A stretch of DNA of 64,000 nt from Billgrantia pellis (GCF_008297955.1 NZ_VTPY01000004.1:310001-374000), one strand, 5' to 3'. Numbered from the stretch's first letter, positions 52,114 to 62,220 are shown. Program-made: numbers and translations. Notes: a model not told the origin generated them from the letters alone.

Positions 52114-54279
52114 CTAGACTTGGATGTGTTCGGACAATGGCAGGTGGCGGATCCGCTGCTGCGTGGCAGCGAATAGTGCATTGGCCAGCGCCGGCGCGAG
52201 CGGGGGAATGCCCGGCTCACCGACGCCGCCCAGCGGAGAACCGATCTCGACGATACTCACCGCCACCGACGGCGCTTCCCCGATGCGCAGCAGCGAATAG
52301 TCGTGGAAGTTCGACTGTTCGGCACGGCCCTCGCGGATCGTCACCCGCTGTCGCAATGCCGCACCGAGCGCATCGATGACAGAGCCCTGCATTTGCGCCT
52401 CCACCTGGTCCGGATTGATCGCATGTCCGCAGTCAATAGCCACATGGACTCGCTCCACATTGATGTCATCGTCGTCGACGCGAGCCTCGACCACCTGAGC
52501 GACGTAGGAGCCATAGCTCTCGACCACCGCCAGGCCGCGAGCGATTCCTTCGGCAGCCGGCTCGCTCCATCGCGACATCTCGGCGACCCGGTCGAGAACG
52601 GCGAGCATCCTTTCCTGCCCTTCGCTGTGGCTTCTGCGGAATTCCAGCGGATCGCGGCCCGCTGCCGCCGCGCATTCGTCCATGAAGCTTTCGAAGAAGA
52701 AGCCGTTGAAGGAGTGGGCGATCGAACGCCAGGGGCAAAGCGGGATCGGCAGATCGACCACGGCGTGCTCCACGACGAAGTTCGGGATGACGTAGCGCAT
52801 GTCCGACAGCCCGGCGAGCGAGAAGGGATCGAAATTGGCGAGGTTGCCGGTCGCCTGCGCCATCTGCTCGGGATCCATGCCATATTCGCGGCCCATCTGC
52901 GGCCCGGCGAGTCGGATGCGCATGCCGGTGATGTTGCCGGCATCGTCCAGGGCCGCCCGGAAGCGGCACCGCATCGTCTGGCGGTACTGGCCCTGCCGAA
53001 CGTCGTCCTCGCGCGCCCAGAGCACTTTGATCGGCCGGCCATTGACGGCGCGGCTGGCGAGCACGGCCTGAAGGGCGATCTCGCCATGGGTCTTGCGGCC
53101 GAAGCCGCCCCCCAGATACGTGGTGTTGAGGAAGAGCCGTTCGGCCGGTAGCTGCAACGCGTTCTCGAGCGTCATGCGAACGACGTCCTGGCCCTGGGTA
53201 CCGATCCACAGCTCCGTCCGCTCCTCGGTGGATTCGGCGGTGCAGTTGATCGGCTCCATGCTCATGTGGGTGAGAAGCGGCACCGAGTACTCGGCTTCGA
53301 CGACCTGACCGTCGGACGAGAGCGTCGCCTGCGCATCGCCGCGCAGGGTGGAGACGGGAACGTCGGGCCGGTCCAGCGCGTCGCGCAGCATCGTGTCGAT
53401 CGCCTCGGTGGAGAGCGCGTCGGCATCCGTGGCGGTGAAGGTAATGCCGAGCGCATCGGCGGCCCGCTTGGCCTGCCACCAGGAATCGGCGATGACCACC
53501 GCGCCGCGCGGCACGCGCACCACCGCGACCACGCCCGGCATGCCGGCGACGCTGCTCTCGTCGAACGCCTCGATGTCGGCGGAAAAGACAGGGGCGAGCC
53601 GGACGGCGCCATACAGCATGCCTTCGCGCTCGACGTCCACCGCGTACACCGCCTTTCCCGTTACCTTCTGCGGCGTATCGAGGCGCGGCACCCCGCGTCC
53701 GCTCAGCGTTCGCTGGTCGTCCGGGCGCAGGGTCGGTTCCTCCGGCACCGGCAGCGACGAGGCGTCTCCCACCAGCTCGCCGAAGGGAATCCGCCGGCCG
53801 CTGTCGGCATGGACGATGAAGCCGTTCCCGGCATGCAAGGCCGCGGGCGCCACCCCGAGCCGCTCGGCTGCCGCCTGTGTCAGCATCTCCCGTGCCTGGG
53901 CGGCCGCGAGGCGCAACGGGTCGTGCCAGAAACGGATGCCGAACGAGCCTACGGAGCGCATCTGGCCGATGAAGGGAATCCGGTAGTCGGGCGTCGGCTG
54001 GTTCGGCATACCCACCACGATACTCGACCAGTCGGCACCCAGCTCATCGGCCAGGATCTGAGCCTGCCCCGTGTGGGTTCCCTGGCCCATCTCGCTGGTA
54101 GGCAACCGGAAGGTCACCTGGCCGCTCGTGTCGATGCGGATGAAGGCCTGCGAGAGGCCTGCCGCCTCGCCCTGCCCTGCCCATGTCGGCAGCCGAAGGG
54201 GAACGACGAGGGCGACGCCGGCGGCGACGGCACCGGCCAGGAAGGATCGGCGGGTAAGGGAGACATCTTGGAGTTTCAT
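52114..54279 (-). CDS. Molybdopterin-dependent oxidoreductase large subunit, IorB-like
   Basis: A 721-residue subunit of the xanthine-oxidase family, isoquinoline 1-oxidoreductase beta type. The twin-arginine signal is SLTRRSFLAGAVAAGVALV. Molybdenum-cofactor and substrate motifs include TSEMGQGTHTGQAQILADELG near the N-terminus, FLNTTYLGGGFGRKTHGE mid-protein and SPLGGVGEPGIPPLAPALANA near the end, the last with the conserved active-site Glu region. It is exported folded with the iron-sulfur subunit. It oxidises an N-heterocycle or aldehyde by family knowledge; the substrate is unknown. Start at 54279 because the Tat signal begins there. Confidence 0.9.
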   Translation of the reverse strand: MKLQDVSLTRRSFLAGAVAAGVALVVPLRLPTWAGQGEAAGLSQAFIRIDTSGQVTFRLPTSEMGQGTHTGQAQILADELGADWSSIVVGMPNQPTPDYRIPFIGQMRSVGSFGIRFWHDPLRLAAAQAREMLTQAAAERLGVAPAALHAGNGFIVHADSGRRIPFGELVGDASSLPVPEEPTLRPDDQRTLSGRGVPRLDTPQKVTGKAVYAVDVEREGMLYGAVRLAPVFSADIEAFDESSVAGMPGVVAVVRVPRGAVVIADSWWQAKRAADALGITFTATDADALSTEAIDTMLRDALDRPDVPVSTLRGDAQATLSSDGQVVEAEYSVPLLTHMSMEPINCTAESTEERTELWIGTQGQDVVRMTLENALQLPAERLFLNTTYLGGGFGRKTHGEIALQAVLASRAVNGRPIKVLWAREDDVRQGQYRQTMRCRFRAALDDAGNITGMRIRLAGPQMGREYGMDPEQMAQATGNLANFDPFSLAGLSDMRYVIPNFVVEHAVVDLPIPLCPWRSIAHSFNGFFFESFMDECAAAAGRDPLEFRRSHSEGQERMLAVLDRVAEMSRWSEPAAEGIARGLAVVESYGSYVAQVVEARVDDDDINVERVHVAIDCGHAINPDQVEAQMQGSVIDALGAALRQRVTIREGRAEQSNFHDYSLLRIGEAPSVAVSIVEIGSPLGGVGEPGIPPLAPALANALFAATQQRIRHLPLSEHIQV

Positions 54280-54338
54280 CGTTCTACCTGCGCCTCGGGT
54301 GAGAGAGATGGAAAGCAATCGATGGGATGCGGCGCTCG

Positions 54339-54788
54339 TCAGGCCTCGGAGGCCCGGTGAATGGCCGCCCGGATACGCACGTAGGTGCCGCAGCGGCACA
54401 GATTGCCGGCCATCGCCGCATCGATCTCCGCATCGGAGGGGCTCGGATTGCGTGCCAACAGAGCGGCCGCGCTCATGATCTGTCCCGACTGGCAGTAGCC
54501 GCACTGCGGTACGTCCAGCGCCACCCAGGCCTGCTGGACGGGATGCGACCCCTCCTCGGACAGCCCCTCGATGGTCGTGACGGACCGGCCCTCGGCGGCA
54601 GATAGCGGAAAGACACAGGCACGCACCGGCTCGCCATCGACATGCAGCGTGCACGCACCGCACTGTGCGATGCCGCAACCGTACTTGGTGCCGGTAAGCT
54701 TCAGTTGCTCCCGGATCACCCAGAGCAGCGGCGTATCCGGCTCGGCGGTGACGTCCACCTCGCGCCCGTTGAGCGTGAATGCTGTCAT
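54339..54788 (-). CDS. [2Fe-2S]-binding oxidoreductase small subunit, IorA-like
   Basis: A 149-residue protein with two [2Fe-2S] centres. The plant-ferredoxin-like N-terminal cluster is ligated by [17 protein letters not shown] plus a downstream Cys (ACVF). The C-terminal helical cluster uses [11 protein letters not shown] and NLCRCGTY. It carries electrons from the molybdenum subunit encoded next to it; length and motifs are standard. The pair would be assembled in the cytoplasm and co-exported by the Tat signal of the large subunit. Confidence 0.93.
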   Translation of the reverse strand: MTAFTLNGREVDVTAEPDTPLLWVIREQLKLTGTKYGCGIAQCGACTLHVDGEPVRACVFPLSAAEGRSVTTIEGLSEEGSHPVQQAWVALDVPQCGYCQSGQIMSAAALLARNPSPSDAEIDAAMAGNLCRCGTYVRIRAAIHRASEA

Positions 54789-54911
54789 AAGTGCTTCTCC
54801 TCGGCCTGGCTTCGGGTTCGTGGCGGGATGCGCTTCGCCATCTACTTTTCACCAACCGGCCGGGCAAGCGCTTGCCATACCCTGCGTAAAACTTGCCTGA
54901 TCCTGTCGGCG

Positions 54912-55820
54912 CTAGTGGCTGACAGGCCCCCATTCCCGATGGCGGATGTACTCGAGGAAGGCTCGCATGGCCGCGCTGGTATGCCGCCGGCTCGGGTAGT
55001 ACAGATACCAACTCGGCAGTGGCTTCTTCCAGTCGCGGAGCAATTCAACCAGCCTGCCCTGTTCGAGGTCGTCGCGGACATAATCCTCGAACAGATGTGC
55101 GATTCCCGAGCCCGCCATCGCGGCCTGGCGTTCGTGATGCGCGGAACTCAGCGTCAACCGACCTTTCGGGGTGATCTCCACTTCCTCGCCGTCCTTCTCG
55201 AATGTCCACGTTTCCATGGTGCCGCCGGGGAAACGGCGGCGAATGCAGTCATGCTGCAAGAGATCGCGCGGCGAGTCGGGTCGACCGCGCTTGCGAAGAT
55301 ACTCGGGCGAGGCGACGATGGCATATCGCAAGGCGGGGCCCAGGGGCATGGCGATCATGTCCTGGGCGAGTTGATTCCCGAAGCGCACGCCAGCGTCGAA
55401 CCCCTGCTCCACGATATCGATGATCGCCGCATCACTGACGATCTCGACGTTGACGTCGGGATAGAGCTTCATGAATTCGAAGGTCAGCGGGCACAGCACG
55501 TGGTCGGCGGCCGGCCCCGGTGCATTGATCCGCACGGTGCCGGAGGGGCGCTCTCGAAGCTGATTGAGTTCGTCGATCGCCGTTCTGATGTCGTGAAGGG
55601 CGGGCCCGAGTCGCTCGAGAAGCCGCTCGCCTGCTTCCGTCGGCGCGACGCTGCGTGTCGTTCGGTTCAACAACCGAATGCCAAGCGCTTCCTCAAGCCC
55701 GTTGATCGATTGGCTGATGGCTGACGATGACACGCCCCTACCAAGCGCGGCGGCTCTGAAGCCACCGCAGCGCACCACATTCTCGAAGATTTCCAAGCTG
55801 TCCAGGCGTAGCGGTTTCAT
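54912..55820 (-). CDS. LysR family transcriptional regulator
   Basis: A 302-residue regulator. The winged helix (LDSLEIFENVVRCGGFRAAALGRGVSSSAISQSINGLEEALG) is followed by an effector-binding domain (GTVRINAPGPAADHVL). The ATG at 55820 has AGGG about 8 bases upstream. It precedes the iorAB genes on the same strand by 123 bp and is divergent from the metallo-beta-lactamase-fold gene, so either or both may be its targets. Confidence 0.88.
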   Translation of the reverse strand: MKPLRLDSLEIFENVVRCGGFRAAALGRGVSSSAISQSINGLEEALGIRLLNRTTRSVAPTEAGERLLERLGPALHDIRTAIDELNQLRERPSGTVRINAPGPAADHVLCPLTFEFMKLYPDVNVEIVSDAAIIDIVEQGFDAGVRFGNQLAQDMIAMPLGPALRYAIVASPEYLRKRGRPDSPRDLLQHDCIRRRFPGGTMETWTFEKDGEEVEITPKGRLTLSSAHHERQAAMAGSGIAHLFEDYVRDDLEQGRLVELLRDWKKPLPSWYLYYPSRRHTSAAMRAFLEYIRHREWGPVSH

Positions 55821-55988
55821 TGCAAAGCCCTGCTTAATAAGTTGATCCGTTTTCATTAGCTTATTCGCGCGCCGAATCTGCGTCATTCTTGGTCAACACG
55901 TCGCAAGGCTTCGGCTCAAGACAACCGCGGCCTGGCCGGCGCTGACGACACACGGCTCCAGCAGCCGGCGACTCGGACGGGGGCAGAC

Positions 55989-57005
55989 ATGAGCGGAATC
56001 ACATTGAATCGCAGGAAGATCATGCTGACGGCGGCGTCGGCTGCGGCGGGACTGATCCTGCCGACCGGCGGCATGGCCGTTGCGCAGGCGGCTTCCACTG
56101 CGTCGTCCACGGCTCAGGCCCAGAGTGGCAATGCGGAGGGAAATGTCGGCTATTACCGCCTAAGTGTCGGCGACATCTCAGCCACCGTGTTGAGCGACGG
56201 GCTGATAGGCGGGCCGCCGCGGATTTACGCCAGCAACGCGCCGGAGGCAGAGCTGGAGGAGGTTCTAAGGCAAGCCTTCCTGCCGACCGACCGCCTGACA
56301 CTGAATCTCAACACGCTTCTTATCGAAACGAATGGCAGGCGAATCCTCCTCGAAGCCGGCGCCGGGCAGACCATGGGGCCGCAGGGCGGTCGCCTCTTCG
56401 AAAACCTGGCCGCCATCGGTCTACGGCCCGAGGACATCGACGTCGTCGTTGTCTCGCACACGCACCCGGATCATGTCGGCAACCTTCGAACGACCGACGG
56501 CGGCAAGGCATTTCCGCGCGCGACCGTCTTTGCGCCTCGTGCCGATTGGGACTTTTTCATCCGTAACGATCCGGACCTTTCCTACATGCCGGTGCCCGAG
56601 GATTTTCGCCGCCATTTCGCCGCCGCCATCCGGCGGAGCGTCGAGCCGGTCACCCACGGGATCGAATTGTACGAAGCCGGTGCAGAGATCGTGCCCGGAT
56701 TGACCACGCTTCCGGCCTTGGGCCATACCCCCGGCATGGCGAACTTTCTGGTCCATTCCGGAAACGATCAGCTGCTGCTGACGGCCGATCTTGCCTATCA
56801 CCCCCTCGTCAATATCGATCACGCATGGCTGCCCGGGCCGGATCGTGACAAGGACACGGCGCTTGCCTCTCGCCGCCGCATCTTCGATATGGCGGCGGCA
56901 GACCGGCTCCCCGTTCTCGGCTTCCATTTTCCCTTCCCGGGCATTGGCCGAATGCTCAAGACGGACACCGGCTATGCCTGGGTACCGGCCAATTGGCAGT
57001 TTTGA
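55989..57005 (+). CDS. MBL-fold metallo-hydrolase, probably exported
   Basis: A 338-residue protein. A Tat-like N-terminus (LNRRKIMLTAASAAAGLILPTGGMAVAQA) suggests folded export. The metallo-beta-lactamase motif SHTHPDHVG supplies HxHxDH ligands, with further His in LGHTPGMANF and Asp in LTADLAYHP. Relatives are lactonases, alkylsulfatases and beta-lactamases. The family is certain and the substrate is not. It is divergent from the LysR gene and followed by an AraC regulator. Confidence 0.87.
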   Translation: MSGITLNRRKIMLTAASAAAGLILPTGGMAVAQAASTASSTAQAQSGNAEGNVGYYRLSVGDISATVLSDGLIGGPPRIYASNAPEAELEEVLRQAFLPTDRLTLNLNTLLIETNGRRILLEAGAGQTMGPQGGRLFENLAAIGLRPEDIDVVVVSHTHPDHVGNLRTTDGGKAFPRATVFAPRADWDFFIRNDPDLSYMPVPEDFRRHFAAAIRRSVEPVTHGIELYEAGAEIVPGLTTLPALGHTPGMANFLVHSGNDQLLLTADLAYHPLVNIDHAWLPGPDRDKDTALASRRRIFDMAAADRLPVLGFHFPFPGIGRMLKTDTGYAWVPANWQF

Positions 57006-57126
57006 TCCGGCGCAACATACAGATCCCGCAATGACGACACGAGGCGTGAACTATAATCGGTTTTCTGGGCTGTGCCGCCCGTGCGCTGGCTGGAGCCCCC
57101 TCATGCTACGAGCAGGAGGAATGCCT

Positions 57127-58083
57127 ATGAACTTGCTCAAACAGGCCGTCCTTACTTATACCCGCCGCCATGCCAATAGCCGCGGCATGGCCCTGACGCC
57201 GGTGCCGGGGTTACGCATGATGTGCCTCGAGGCGCCGTCCGGTGAACTGCATTCGGTTTACAAGCCGCTGGTATGCCTGGTGCTGCAGGGGGCCAAACGC
57301 TTGATCGTGGGAAAGGAGGAGCGGGTCTTCTCTGCCGGCCAGTCCGTCCTGGTGAGTGCCGACATGCCCGTTATCGGGCGGGTCGTGCAAGCAAGCCGGA
57401 GCGAGCCCTATCTGGCGATCGCCGTGGAACTGGAAATGGCAATACTGCGTGAACTCACCGCTCACCTCGGCAGCCCGCACCCACCGCCCCCCTCCGAGAT
57501 GCCTACGTTATTCGCCGTGGATACCGAAGCCGCGCTCCTCGAATGTGCCTCGCGGCTGATGCACCTGCTGGACCGCCCTGAAGCGGCGCCGCTGTTGAGC
57601 CCGGGCATCATGCGGGAATTGCACTTCTGGCTGCTGTCGGGGCCTCACGGTACCGCTCTGCGCACGCTGGCGGATCCGAATAGCCACGCGGGTCGCCTCG
57701 CCAAGGCCATTGCGACTCTCCGGGCCGAGTACCGAATGCGCGTGCCCGTGGAGCGGCTGGCCGCGGAAGCCGGCATGAGCCCCAGCGCGTTTCACAAGCA
57801 CTTCAAGCACATGACCTCGCTGACGCCGGGGCAATACCAGAAGCGGCTGCGCTTGGTCGAAGCACGCCGACTGATGCTCGACGAAGGCTTCTCGGCGAGT
57901 CACGCCGCCTTCGAGGTGGGCTACGAAAGCGTCTCGCAGTTCACGCGCGAGTACGGCCGCCTGTTCCAGGCGCCGCCGAAGCGTGATGCTCAGCGGGTTC
58001 GAGAACAATCGAGTGTCCACAGCCCATGTTCGCACTCCCAGCCATCCCCAGTAGCGCCAGCGAAAGCCGTATCGCCGAATTAA
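57127..58083 (+). CDS. AraC family transcriptional regulator (AraC_N type)
   Basis: A 318-residue regulator. The N-terminal AraC_N domain (MMCLEAPSGELHSVYKPLVCLVLQGAKRLIVG) is typical of regulators next to oxidoreductases and hydrolases. The C-terminal DNA-binding domain has LAAEAGMSPSAFHKHFKHMT and AFEVGYESVSQFTREYGRLFQ. The ATG at 57127 is preferred because AGGAGGA lies at 6-7 base spacing, while an ATG at 57121 touches it. It follows the MBL-fold gene in the same direction, 121 bases on, with an unusual proline- and serine-rich tail. Confidence 0.87.
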   Translation: MNLLKQAVLTYTRRHANSRGMALTPVPGLRMMCLEAPSGELHSVYKPLVCLVLQGAKRLIVGKEERVFSAGQSVLVSADMPVIGRVVQASRSEPYLAIAVELEMAILRELTAHLGSPHPPPPSEMPTLFAVDTEAALLECASRLMHLLDRPEAAPLLSPGIMRELHFWLLSGPHGTALRTLADPNSHAGRLAKAIATLRAEYRMRVPVERLAAEAGMSPSAFHKHFKHMTSLTPGQYQKRLRLVEARRLMLDEGFSASHAAFEVGYESVSQFTREYGRLFQAPPKRDAQRVREQSSVHSPCSHSQPSPVAPAKAVSPN

Positions 58084-58115
58084 TGACTGCGATTCCATGT
58101 CTTGGCAATCAACCA

Positions 58116-59654
58116 CTAGGCCTTTTCCAAAGCGGCTACAGGCGGCGTGATTGGGTTAGGAGGCGATGAACGCAGCAGGGTAGCCAAAACCAGTGCAAGA
58201 ACACTGACCCAGAACACCAAATGGAACCCGCTTATATGCGCAAGCACCAGCGCTTCACGCGTCAGCACATGGGCGATCCCCGTAAACCCCATATTCGAGA
58301 GATTCTCAACAACGGCAGGATCGCCCGCCTGCAAATACAGTCTCAGTGATGTACGGCTCGTATCCCCTGCCATCCGTAACCAGGTCGACATCACGGTGCC
58401 TGCCACTACCGGGGTCAATACACGAGCGATCGGGATATAAGCCCCCAGCGCTACCGTATGCTGCGGATTGATATTTGTCACAAAAGCGGCAATCAAACCA
58501 ATCAGCATAAGACTTTCACCCAGGGCTTGAAACATGAGCATGGAGACAAACTGATCCGTTCTCCAACCGTGGTTGATGAAGCCACCCATCCACGCGACGA
58601 TGGCAATCACCGTAAGTCCCAGAATGAGCAGCAGTCTTGCCTCTATCCGTCGAGCCAGGAAGATGGCCAACGGTATCGAGGCCAGATAAGCGCCGAATGC
58701 AATGAAAGTCGCAGTACTGATCTGCAGTGGCTTGAGGCTCCCTATTTCCTGAAGGAATGTCGGTATAAGCAGTGACGTAGGTGTCATCAGAACACCAAAC
58801 AAGCAAGCAATCACCATGCAGATTCTGACATTCCAGTTTTGCAGCCCGACAAGATCGCCAAACTTGGTTCCCTTGGTTATGACGGCACGCACAACGGCAG
58901 AGGAAAAAAGCACACCCCCACCTGCCAAAGCGGAAACGACGAGTCCGGAGTCCCACCATCCCAAGCGCTCGGCGGATTCAAGACCAATAAAAATCAGCAC
59001 CAATCCACTGCTGAATAGCACCATGCCTCCCCAATCCACCTGATGCCATTTGTCACGTTCGACGGGCGTCAGCGGTATCGCTTTCCACGTCAGCAGCGCA
59101 ATCACCGGTGCGACAATGCTCGCTGTCCAGTAGACCCAGTGCCAACTGATCTCTTCCACGAAAAACCCCGAGACGCCGACCCCCGCATCCATTCCCGTTG
59201 AGACACGCAGGCTATAGGCGGCCATGACCATGAGCCAGAATTGTGGCTGTAGATTGCGTAGCGCCAAAGAAATCGTCAGAGGAAGGTAAATACCCAAGCA
59301 CAACCCTACGATAGAATGCAGGACCAGCAGCATCGGATAGTTCTGCGCGAACGCGGGGATTAGCAAGGTGGCCAAGCCTAGAAGCATGCTGGGGGCCACC
59401 AATACGCGAGTCGGCCCCATCACCATGGCAAGCCAAGGCACCACCGGCATCGTCACCAGCTGGGCACCATTGAGTGCCGTACCCAACCAGGCCGCCTCCA
59501 GCACATCCAATCCAAACTGGCCACGCAGGTCGGGCAATGCCATGGAAAACAACCGCCCCTGCAAGGTGGTCAGCACCGCTCCCAGAAAAATTGCCGTTAC
59601 CGTCAGAACGGGTCGCGGCCGGGTGGTGTTGGAAAGCATGCCTAAGAGCCTCAT
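58116..59654 (-). CDS. MFS transporter, DHA2/EmrB-like
   Basis: A 512-residue inner-membrane transporter with fourteen predicted helices of the DHA2 drug:H+ antiporter family. Motifs are AVLTTLQGRLFSMALPDLRG near the N-terminus and WHWVYWTASIVAPVIALLTW in mid-protein. It forms a tripartite pump with the periplasmic adaptor and outer-membrane factor encoded upstream. The ATG at 59654 is two bases after the adaptor stop; ATG 59639 is an alternative. Confidence 0.9.
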   Translation of the reverse strand: MRLLGMLSNTTRPRPVLTVTAIFLGAVLTTLQGRLFSMALPDLRGQFGLDVLEAAWLGTALNGAQLVTMPVVPWLAMVMGPTRVLVAPSMLLGLATLLIPAFAQNYPMLLVLHSIVGLCLGIYLPLTISLALRNLQPQFWLMVMAAYSLRVSTGMDAGVGVSGFFVEEISWHWVYWTASIVAPVIALLTWKAIPLTPVERDKWHQVDWGGMVLFSSGLVLIFIGLESAERLGWWDSGLVVSALAGGGVLFSSAVVRAVITKGTKFGDLVGLQNWNVRICMVIACLFGVLMTPTSLLIPTFLQEIGSLKPLQISTATFIAFGAYLASIPLAIFLARRIEARLLLILGLTVIAIVAWMGGFINHGWRTDQFVSMLMFQALGESLMLIGLIAAFVTNINPQHTVALGAYIPIARVLTPVVAGTVMSTWLRMAGDTSRTSLRLYLQAGDPAVVENLSNMGFTGIAHVLTREALVLAHISGFHLVFWVSVLALVLATLLRSSPPNPITPPVAALEKA

Positions 59655-59656
59655 CG

Positions 59657-60790
59657 TTATTCTGCTCCCTTACGCGATGCAAGACCTGCCACCTCTGACA
59701 AGATGGCCGGATAGGGCGCTACCGGCTCTCCTTCGGTATGGATATGAGTTTTAACCGACATTCCCGGAAGCAGTTGAGAAAGCGCTTCCTGCCCTGGCTC
59801 CAGTTCAATGCGAACCGGTATTCGTTGCACAACCTTGGTAAAATTTCCCGACGCATTTTCCGCCGGCAGCAATGAGGTTTCAGCACCACTCATGGGAGAA
59901 ATTTCCGCAACACGGCCATGAAACTGCATCCCGGGCAATGCATCGACAGCCAGTTCAACCGGTTGCCCCGCCATCACACGGGCGAGCTGCGTTTCCTTGT
60001 AATTGGCGATGACGTGAGGCCGCGCTGATGGAACAAGAGAAACCAGCTGTGTGCCATTGGTGACCAGACTGCCAAGCTGTATCTGCTTTTTGCCAATGAT
60101 GCCATCGAAAGGCGCTACGATCCGCGTATAGCCGAGGTCATGACGAGCAGTTTCGAGATCGGCGGTGGCCGCCTCCCATTCGGCTCGACGAACCGCCCTC
60201 TGCCCCTCTAGAACCTCCAGCGAAGCGTTTGCCAATGCTAATTCTGCCATCGCCTCATCGTGTTGACTTTCGGCATGGTCCAAGTCCGCCTGTGCTCTTT
60301 CGAACACTTGGCGGGAAAGCGCCCCCTCCTGAACGAGTGCAGATTGGCGTTCCGGGCTAGTGCGATACTGATGCACCCTTACCTCGGCCGCACGCACTTT
60401 GGCCCGAGCCTGTTCAATGCGTGCATGCTGCTGGGCAATCTCTCTATCCAGGTTATCCAAATCAGCCTGAGCCTTGGCCTGGGCCGCTTCCCTGACAGAA
60501 ATCCTGAGTCGGATATCGGTATCATCGATCTGCGCAATGAGGTCACCTTCCTGGACGGCTTGATAGTCGCCTACTGGCAATGCCTTGACATACCCTGAGA
60601 CCTTGGCACTCAATATCACGAAATCCGACTTTACAAAGGCATTCTGCGTCGTTTGAACGGTTCGATTGCTTGTCCAGTAACGCCAGTGCGTCGTGGCCAT
60701 TAGCACTAATCCCATAATGGCAACGCAACCTACCCATGGCGCCAAGCGAAGAACCAGGAACTGCCGTTTACCCACTTCAGACGTACTCAT
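59657..60790 (-). CDS. HlyD family periplasmic adaptor, EmrA-like
   Basis: A 377-residue membrane-fusion protein. One N-terminal helix (WVGCVAIMGLVLMATTHW) is followed by an inverted biotinyl-lipoyl motif (VSGYVKALPVGDYQAVQEGDLIAQIDD), a long coiled-coil hairpin (about residues 95-210) and the second lipoyl half (RIVAPFDGIIGKKQIQLG). It links the EmrB-like pump to the outer-membrane factor. Its start overlaps the preceding stop (ATGA). Confidence 0.9.
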   Translation of the reverse strand: MSTSEVGKRQFLVLRLAPWVGCVAIMGLVLMATTHWRYWTSNRTVQTTQNAFVKSDFVILSAKVSGYVKALPVGDYQAVQEGDLIAQIDDTDIRLRISVREAAQAKAQADLDNLDREIAQQHARIEQARAKVRAAEVRVHQYRTSPERQSALVQEGALSRQVFERAQADLDHAESQHDEAMAELALANASLEVLEGQRAVRRAEWEAATADLETARHDLGYTRIVAPFDGIIGKKQIQLGSLVTNGTQLVSLVPSARPHVIANYKETQLARVMAGQPVELAVDALPGMQFHGRVAEISPMSGAETSLLPAENASGNFTKVVQRIPVRIELEPGQEALSQLLPGMSVKTHIHTEGEPVAPYPAILSEVAGLASRKGAE

Positions 60791-62220
60791 GAGGGCTCAC
60801 CCGTGAAATGCATGGTTGCGTTCGAGGTATCGAAACCGCCGCCCAGAGCGCGGTGGAGTTCGGCGTCCAGCACCAAGGCTCGCGACTTTATATCCGCTTG
60901 CTGCTTACGTGCCTGTAGCCAGGCATCCTGGGCATTCAGCACGGTCAGATAGTTCGTCAAGCCTGACGCGTACTGCCGCTCGGCGAGATCGTATGCGGCG
61001 CGCCTGGCAGTCAGGGTTCGCTCCTGAGCCCGGGCCTGGGGTTCCAGCGCGCCCAACGAGACCAACTGATTCGCCACATCGCGGACGGCCGTCAGCAACG
61101 CTTGGTTGTAGGTTTCAACGGCGGCATCAAGCTCCGACGTTTGCGCTTTTAGCTGAGCACGCAACCGGCCAGCGTCGAAAACAGGCAGGCTGATGGCGGG
61201 CTCAATGCTGTAAGTGCGGCTACCTGCATCCAACCAATCGGACAGACCCACGGATAAACCCTGTCGAGCCACACCAGCGAAAGCGCGCAAGTTGATGTTG
61301 GGATAAAAACTGGCTCTGGCCGCTTCAACGCCCTGGGTGGCCGCCTCCACTCGCCAACGCGCCGCCACCACATCGGCGCGCTGCCCGATCAGTTCGGCAG
61401 GTATGGACGCTGGCAGGGAGTGCCGTGTTGGCTCCACGTTTGGCACCGCATCGGCCAACGCATTCATCGGCAACCCCGCCAAGGTTGCCAACGTATTTCG
61501 CTGCAAGCCGATACGCTCATCCAGTTCGGCAATATCGCGTTCCGTAGCGAGCAGCTCGCCCTCGGCTTGCCAGCGCGCAACCTCCGTGTCGAGCCCTTCC
61601 CGAACCCGAGACTCGACAAGACGAAGCGCCCGAGCGCGCAACTCGAGAGCGTCCTCGGCTAACGTCCTCAACTCCAGCAGTCTGGATAGTTCAAACCAAC
61701 TTTTGACCATCTGGCTGGTGAGCAAAACCTTGGCGTCTTGCGCCTCGGCCTGCCGTGCTGCCGTTTCGCCCAGCGCTACGTTCAAGGCCGCGCGCTGGCG
61801 TCCCCAGAAATCGAAGGTATAGCGGGCTTCAGCTCCAAGGACGTAAGTCGATCCATAGTGCCCCGCCAAAGGTGCGTCGACATCGTATTGCTCCGCATAG
61901 CGTTTCCGCGTTGCACGGACGCTCCCGTCCACCGTGGGCCCGCGTTCCGCACCGGCTTGATCTGCGACCGCAGCCGCTTGTGACACGCGTGTTTGCGCCA
62001 ACCGTATGTCAGGGCTCTGGGAAAGCGCCTTCTCTATCAACGCAGTCAGCCCGGGATCATGATAACGCTCCCACCAGTGCGGTGATGGCCGATGCCAACC
62101 CGTGTCCATGGCCCCAAGCGATTCGGGGGTATGCAAAGTGGCTCGAGGATGACCCACATCCCCCATGCTGGCGCAGCCCGAAAGCGCCACCACGAATACC
62201 AGGCTCCATAGGTGTCTCAT
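60787..62220 (-). CDS. Outer-membrane efflux lipoprotein, NodT/TolC-like
   Basis: A 477-residue outer-membrane factor. The lipoprotein signal peptide ends SGCASM. Two TolC-type repeats follow (ALSQSPDIRLAQTRVSQAAA and TYNQALLTAVRDVANQLVSLG), forming the barrel and periplasmic tunnel of a tripartite pump. It is first in the efflux operon and lies beside two 13-bp palindromes and the divergent TetR gene. Confidence 0.92.
   Translation of the reverse strand: MRHLWSLVFVVALSGCASMGDVGHPRATLHTPESLGAMDTGWHRPSPHWWERYHDPGLTALIEKALSQSPDIRLAQTRVSQAAAVADQAGAERGPTVDGSVRATRKRYAEQYDVDAPLAGHYGSTYVLGAEARYTFDFWGRQRAALNVALGETAARQAEAQDAKVLLTSQMVKSWFELSRLLELRTLAEDALELRARALRLVESRVREGLDTEVARWQAEGELLATERDIAELDERIGLQRNTLATLAGLPMNALADAVPNVEPTRHSLPASIPAELIGQRADVVAARWRVEAATQGVEAARASFYPNINLRAFAGVARQGLSVGLSDWLDAGSRTYSIEPAISLPVFDAGRLRAQLKAQTSELDAAVETYNQALLTAVRDVANQLVSLGALEPQARAQERTLTARRAAYDLAERQYASGLTNYLTVLNAQDAWLQARKQQADIKSRALVLDAELHRALGGGFDTSNATMHFTGEPS

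Noticed and set aside
52466..53479. 337-residue frame within the IorB-like gene
   Set aside because: Arg-rich translation without motifs, same-strand frame shadow of the molybdenum subunit.
53266..54360. 364-residue frame antisense to the IorB-like gene
   Set aside because: No recognisable domain, and it covers the Tat-signal-bearing coding region of the real gene.
54280..55011. Upstream extension of the IorB-like frame
   Set aside because: The extension runs through the IorA gene in another frame; the Tat signal and family length place the start at 54279.
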